NCBI GenBank assembly: GCA_902608385.1
Contig: CACLNT010000013.1
Location: 1-38,533, forward strand
DNA length: 38,533 nucleotides
Source: an uncultured Pelagibacteraceae bacterium
Lineage (GTDB): Bacteria > Pseudomonadota > Alphaproteobacteria > Pelagibacterales > Pelagibacteraceae
Direction of reading: 5' to 3'
The position numbers and the translations under genes are program-made. Of this stretch, positions 34,335 through 38,533 are shown in pieces. The stretch's first letter is position 1; each line of letters begins with the position of its first letter. Below the pieces are notes generated by a model. The model ran no database searches, was not told the DNA's origin, and saw nothing but the letters and a program-made list of their open reading frames with translations.

Positions 34335-36062
34335 TTATATCTTAACTTTCTTATTAAAGAACTGTGAAATTTTGTTATTGTGACTTATGCATATGAATGT
34401 TTTATCATTATAAAATTTTTTGATATTTTTATAAATTTTATTTTCTGTCTTTTCATCAAGGGCATTGGTTGCTTCATCAAAAATAATTATAGGTGTATCT
34501 TTGTATAAAGCTCTTGCAATTCCAATTCTTTGTTTTTGACCGCCAGACATATTTTGACCATCTAAAGCTAAAATATAATCTAAATTATTTTTTTTATTAT
34601 TAACAAATTTTTCTAATTCTGCGCATTTAATTGCTAATTTCAGTTGATCTAAATCTACTTTATGATTTGATGTTTTATTAATAATATTTTCTAAAATAGT
34701 AGCCTCAAATATAAAAATGTCTTGGGGCACAATTGAAAAAAAATCTCTGATATTTTCTAATTTATCTTTTTTAATTTTTTTTTTGTTCAAAATTATATCT
34801 CCTTGAAAATTATCATTTAAACCTGAAATTATTTCTACTAATGATGTTTTCCCTGCTCCTGTTTTGCCAGTTATTAAAACTTTATCTTTAGATTTAATTA
34901 TTAAATTTAAATTTTTAAAAAGAATTTTCTTATTTATTTTATAATTAACATTGTTGAGTCTAATTTCTTGAAAATCTTTGATATCTATATTTTTTCTATT
35001 TGTAATTTTTTCTTTTTTTGCATTTTTAATCTTTTTTATAAAAATAAGAGCATCCACTAAAGGTTCTTGTAAAAAAATAATTTTTTGATAATTATTAAAA
35101 ATATTATTTAGACTAGTAATTAATTTTTGAGAACCAAATGAAATAGCAACAATTTTAGATAAATAATTGCCAAAATTGTTGTTTGTACTCAATTGAAAAA
35201 TGATTATCGTAACAAAGATAAATAACAAAGTTATAAAAAAATTTGATGCAAGTGCTGTTATCCATTTAGTTTTGATATTTGAAGTTGCCCAATTGAATAT
35301 AGCTGCTCTAAAATTTTTTATATAAAATTTATGTATTTTGTCTAAAATAATATTTTTATAATAATTAAATGAATAATTTAAGATCCTAAACTTTATATCT
35401 GTGCTAATTGCATTTTTTTTGCTTTCAATTTGTATAAGTTTTTTTGTGAATGAATTAATTATAGAATAATAAATTAATGTAAAAATCCCTAATAAACTTA
35501 TTATATAAGAATCGATATAAAACAAACTAACTATAATAAAAGTAGAAAATATTGTGTAACAAAATATGAGTAAGATTGAATGTAATGTCTTAAATATATT
35601 TTGAATTTTTTCAAAACTTGATAAAGTTTCGTTTATATTTAATTTTTTTCTAAAATTTAAACTTGAATAATTTATTTTTTCAAAGGTGAAGTTTTTAAAA
35701 TCAAAATCAGTAAGATAAGCAATTTTTATATTTAAATAATATAAAATAAACCTAAATAAAGCTGATAATATAATTGTAATTACAAATACAAAAGTAACAA
35801 ATAATTTAATTTCATAATCTGAATAATCATTTATGTTTAGAGCAGTAAAGTTTAAAAAGGATAAATAATCTAAATATTTTGTTACCGATCCTGGATCTAG
35901 CAAAATGTCTATGAAAGGCATAATTGCTCCAATAGAAACAACCTCAAAAAAACCAGAAAATAAAGATAATACGAATAATAATATTATTTGTATTTTTCTG
36001 ACAGTTTTAAGTACTTGCCAAATATCTAAAAAATTTGAAAAAATGTTTTTTTTAATTTGCAT
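34335..36062 (-). CDS. ABC transporter, fused membrane and ATPase domains (PglK/MsbA-like flippase)
   Basis: A 575-residue half-transporter. Residues 1 to about 340 hold roughly six hydrophobic helices. The ATPase domain has Walker A VLITGKTGAGKTSL (Lys405 region), Q-loop VPQDIF, signature DGQNMSGGQKQRIGIARAL, Walker B PIIIFDEATNALDE and the switch His in CISHNNK. All ATPase motifs look intact. Size and layout match PglK-type flippases that move lipid-linked oligosaccharides across the inner membrane, and it sits in a glycan island. A lipid or peptide exporter is the alternative. Confidence 0.92.
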   Translation of the reverse strand: MQIKKNIFSNFLDIWQVLKTVRKIQIILLFVLSLFSGFFEVVSIGAIMPFIDILLDPGSVTKYLDYLSFLNFTALNINDYSDYEIKLFVTFVFVITIILSALFRFILYYLNIKIAYLTDFDFKNFTFEKINYSSLNFRKKLNINETLSSFEKIQNIFKTLHSILLIFCYTIFSTFIIVSLFYIDSYIISLLGIFTLIYYSIINSFTKKLIQIESKKNAISTDIKFRILNYSFNYYKNIILDKIHKFYIKNFRAAIFNWATSNIKTKWITALASNFFITLLFIFVTIIIFQLSTNNNFGNYLSKIVAISFGSQKLITSLNNIFNNYQKIIFLQEPLVDALIFIKKIKNAKKEKITNRKNIDIKDFQEIRLNNVNYKINKKILFKNLNLIIKSKDKVLITGKTGAGKTSLVEIISGLNDNFQGDIILNKKKIKKDKLENIRDFFSIVPQDIFIFEATILENIINKTSNHKVDLDQLKLAIKCAELEKFVNNKKNNLDYILALDGQNMSGGQKQRIGIARALYKDTPIIIFDEATNALDEKTENKIYKNIKKFYNDKTFICISHNNKISQFFNKKVKI

Positions 36063-36073
36063 AATTAAAAATT

Positions 36074-36988
36074 TTATTCTGATTTAGGTAAAAAAATCCC
36101 TGAGTTATTTGAAAAAATTGATATTCCATCAAATACAGGATAAAGGCGACTAGAATCATCAGAATAATAAAAATTTTTTAATTTTCTCAAATTTTTTCTG
36201 CTAATTGGATCTATAAATTTCAATTTCGGAATTTTTTTTGACTGGTTCTTTTTAATAACAAAAATAGATGATGGATTATTAGGATTTATATGAAAGTCTT
36301 TTTTTATAATTTTATAATTATACTTTTCTTTTTTTAAAAACACAGGTATCCCTTTAACATATTTATAATAATCCATTCTTTTTTTTTGATAAATATTCCC
36401 TAGCTCATAGTGAGGTTCCATTAAACATAACCCCATTTTGCTTACTCTATAAAGTTCTTTAATTATATTTTTCATATTTTTTTGATTTGGTTCAATCGCA
36501 TGGCAAGTTATAACAACATCAATAGAGTTATCAGGCAAAGGAATTCTTAAATTATCAATTGTAAAAACTTCAAGATTAATTTTATTTTTTAAAATCTTCT
36601 TTTTATAAAAATTTTTTCCTAAAAAAAGCCTATTTAAAGATAAATCACATGCAAAATATTTGATTTTTTTTTTTCTTTTTAAATGGTCTATTACGTACAT
36701 GAATCTAGTTAATTCTCCTGATCCAAAATCTAAAATAGAATTAATATTCTTAAAGTTATTCGTCAAAGTTTTATTAAAAATATTAAATACTTTTTTATCA
36801 ATTTTTTTATATTTACTTAATTTTTTTATATAAGATCCAGATTGCAAATCATAAGATAGTTGTATTACTTTTTGACTAATGAGTTTTTTTTTATTTAAAA
36901 ATTTTTGAATATTTAATTTTTTTTTATAGGCAACTTTAAGGGTTTTATATAGTTTTGAAATTTCTAAAATATCTTTATCTTTTATCAT
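36074..36988 (-). CDS. SAM-dependent methyltransferase with C-terminal Trm112-like domain
   Basis: A 304-residue protein. The central fold (about 90-230) has NINSILDFGSGELTRFM (motif I), FACDLSLNRL and SIDVVITCHAIEPN. The C-terminal part contains LKFIDPISRKNLRKLKNFY and RLYPVFDGISIFS, which has the pattern of the small Trm112p-like (UPF0434) zinc-ribbon fold with its YPxxDGI turn, but without the cysteines. The N-terminal 90 residues are basic and helical. A glycan or lipid methyltransferase is the best guess. Its start overlaps the next gene upstream by four bases. Confidence 0.75.
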   Translation of the reverse strand: MIKDKDILEISKLYKTLKVAYKKKLNIQKFLNKKKLISQKVIQLSYDLQSGSYIKKLSKYKKIDKKVFNIFNKTLTNNFKNINSILDFGSGELTRFMYVIDHLKRKKKIKYFACDLSLNRLFLGKNFYKKKILKNKINLEVFTIDNLRIPLPDNSIDVVITCHAIEPNQKNMKNIIKELYRVSKMGLCLMEPHYELGNIYQKKRMDYYKYVKGIPVFLKKEKYNYKIIKKDFHINPNNPSSIFVIKKNQSKKIPKLKFIDPISRKNLRKLKNFYYSDDSSRLYPVFDGISIFSNNSGIFLPKSE

Positions 36989-37779
36989 GATTTATAAAAT
37001 TTTAAAAAATCTGAATTTATTTTACCTAGTGGTTTTTCATCTAAATATAAAATATTTTGATCATTTTTTTTATCATGTATATAAATCCAATTTCTTTTAA
37101 GATTATTTTTTAAAAATATCATATTTGCAGTACGCCCATCAGATAAAATTATAGTTCCAGGAATTAAAAACGGTTCAATGTTTAAAATATTTGCAACCAT
37201 TGGCATCATATCGTGATGTTTATTAGTAAAATTATTTATAGAATTTTTTATCTTAAACAGATTTGGCCCATCTAAATAAATAAAGTCGGGATTACAAACT
37301 GGTATTTTTTTATATAAATTACAAAACTGGTTATTAATCTTCTCAAATGACACATCTGAAAATAAAAAATTAATATTGTGTTTTGAATCTTTTATTGTCT
37401 TTTTGTATTTAAAAATTCTTTTTTTTGAAACATTTAAATATTTCTTTTCATTATCAACAACAAAAACTTTAAATTTGTCTTTTTTTCTTAATTTATTTAC
37501 TTTAAATAAATATTTTTTCTCTAATTCAATTATTGCCGACAAAATGACTAAAGTTGACCAACCTGTTCCAAATTCTAATACAGTCGTTCTCTTATTCTCA
37601 ATGATAAATTGTCTTAGTCTATATAAATCATTAAGTTCTGGATAATAGGGTCTAGATTGAATTAACTTTTTATTTTCTTTTTTATTTTGAAGAAAACTGA
37701 AGAAATCTTTTCTTTTAAAATATTTTAAAACTTTTTCTTTTGATACATTTTTTGGAATTTTAATCTTAAGATGCTTCAT
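36985..37779 (-). CDS. Methyltransferase-fold protein
   Basis: A 264-residue protein. RTTVLEFGTGWSTLVIL is a clear SAM motif I, VFVVDNEKKYL follows strand 2, and CNPDFIYLDGPNLFKI and IPGTIILSDGRTANMIF mark the later strands. The Asp-Gly pairs are those of class I SAM enzymes of the Methyltransf_24 kind. It begins right after the TGA of the upstream gene and overlaps the next one. Substrate unknown; one of three consecutive SAM-fold genes. Confidence 0.7.
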   Translation of the reverse strand: MKHLKIKIPKNVSKEKVLKYFKRKDFFSFLQNKKENKKLIQSRPYYPELNDLYRLRQFIIENKRTTVLEFGTGWSTLVILSAIIELEKKYLFKVNKLRKKDKFKVFVVDNEKKYLNVSKKRIFKYKKTIKDSKHNINFLFSDVSFEKINNQFCNLYKKIPVCNPDFIYLDGPNLFKIKNSINNFTNKHHDMMPMVANILNIEPFLIPGTIILSDGRTANMIFLKNNLKRNWIYIHDKKNDQNILYLDEKPLGKINSDFLKFYKS

Positions 37780-38533
37780 TCAGTATATTAAATAAAACTT
37801 ATTTCCTGTTTTTTCAATTAGTTCAAACGAACTATCGATTTTTTTTTTACAAAGATTTGCTAAAAATCTTATTGAAGAATTGTTCCAAAGAGTAAAATGT
37901 TGGATCGCTATACCTTTTCTTAAATGATCATTTCCACTTTCAAGAATTATGCCACATGATTTTGATCTTTTTAACAAGCTTTGAATTAATTTTAGAGGTC
38001 TTAAAGTATGATCAAGGTATAAATAAACCCCAGTGAAATCATATTCTCTGTAAACTTTATTGATTATCTTCACGTTTTTATTAAGAGTTTTGATACAATT
38101 TACACCTTTCATTTCACATTTTTTATTCCAGTAACCACACGTTTTTTTTCTTAGGAATGAACTATTGCTAACTTTTATTTTCTTATTATTTAAAAAACCC
38201 CATCTTGGACAACCTATTTCTAAAATATTATCAATCTTTCCTACTACATTCTCAATGTGATTAAATAATTGTTTACTTCCAAAACCACTGTATCTGGAAA
38301 AAATTTTAGGTTTATTTATTCTCATTGCTATATTATTTTTTTTTTTATCTAGAAAGTTAGTATTTAATTTTTTTAAGTGTTTTATAAAATTATTTATTAA
38401 TCTTTGTTCATTTTTATTCACTTCAATACTATTTAGAATTGAAATAACCGATCTTACGTATTTATTTTTTTCCAATTTATCTAAATCTTTATTGAGCAAA
38501 ATATTCAAATTATATAAAAAAAAACTTTTAGAA
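37780..38533 (-). CDS. Methyltransferase-like protein (start uncertain, frame open to window edge)
   Basis: At least 242 residues. From a TTG at 38508 the protein reads MNILLNKDLDKLEKN, but the frame stays open upstream to base 38533 (SKSFFLYN), so the true start may lie outside. The core has NILEIGCPRWGFL (SAM-like motif I), GVYLYLDHTLRPLKLI, and SCGIILESGNDHLRKG. Cysteines cluster as TCGYWNKKCEMKGVNC in the middle. It resembles a class I SAM fold but the later motifs are weak, so the function is uncertain. The stop is directly followed by the next gene's ATG. Confidence 0.55.
   Translation of the reverse strand, partial: SKSFFLYNLNILLNKDLDKLEKNKYVRSVISILNSIEVNKNEQRLINNFIKHLKKLNTNFLDKKKNNIAMRINKPKIFSRYSGFGSKQLFNHIENVVGKIDNILEIGCPRWGFLNNKKIKVSNSSFLRKKTCGYWNKKCEMKGVNCIKTLNKNVKIINKVYREYDFTGVYLYLDHTLRPLKLIQSLLKRSKSCGIILESGNDHLRKGIAIQHFTLWNNSSIRFLANLCKKKIDSSFELIEKTGNKFYLIY

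Noticed and set aside
38506..38508. TTG at 38508 as a certain start of the last gene
   Set aside because: The frame is open through the window edge, so the start cannot be fixed from this sequence.

Overview
The window is a very AT-rich, tightly packed bacterial chromosome segment. It is most likely from an alphaproteobacterium of the SAR11/Pelagibacterales type. The support is tiny intergenic gaps, many 1-14 base overlaps, lysine/asparagine/isoleucine-rich proteins, a three-gene pntAA-pntAB-pntB transhydrogenase, the DUF1013/TrcR regulator beside rpmE, a zapA/zauP pair, and a 5S rRNA gene standing alone at the edge of a polysaccharide island. From memory, the published Ca. Pelagibacter genomes carry a hypervariable region (HVR2) between the 23S and 5S genes. 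This window looks like the 5S-side edge of such a region; the 23S gene is not in view.

Left part (1-10297), conserved core. A leftward group (YmdB-type phosphodiesterase, 5-formyl-THF cyclo-ligase, zapA, zauP-like coiled coil) diverges from a rightward central-carbon run: tkt, gap, pgk, class I fba, thiE, efp, suhB. Then follow rpmE-trcR and rpsU with the initiator tRNA-Met. The rpsU gene has a near-perfect Shine-Dalgarno and apparently starts at AUU. It lies four bases before an initiator tRNA that has lost one of the three canonical anticodon-stem G:C pairs.

Middle (10299-15350), leftward strand. In transcription order: 5S rRNA with its own promoter, rpmJ (L36, 41 residues), pntAA, pntAB, pntB, a transaldolase-family gene, and a polytopic membrane protein that may be a GT-C glycosyltransferase.

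Right part (15495-38533), surface-polysaccharide island. It holds two paralogous DPM1-like GT2 enzymes on the plus strand, each overlapping a convergent neighbour at its 3' end. Between them sit gmd, an fcl/colC-type epimerase-reductase, and a PLP enzyme whose Schiff-base lysine is replaced by histidine. That replacement is the hallmark of ColD, so the three genes look like a GDP-colitose (3,6-dideoxyhexose) pathway rather than plain GDP-fucose. Further right are a polyprenyl-phosphate sugar-1-phosphate transferase with an altered Asp motif, five more glycosyltransferases, a UDP-glucuronate-4-epimerase-like gene next to a decayed nucleotide-sugar dehydrogenase fragment, a redox trio (aldo/keto-reductase-like, membrane-anchored PQQ-type sugar dehydrogenase, GMC oxidoreductase), an ABC flippase-like exporter, and four SAM-methyltransferase-like genes. 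The island continues past the right edge.

All calls come from reading translations and motifs by eye; no database search was run.
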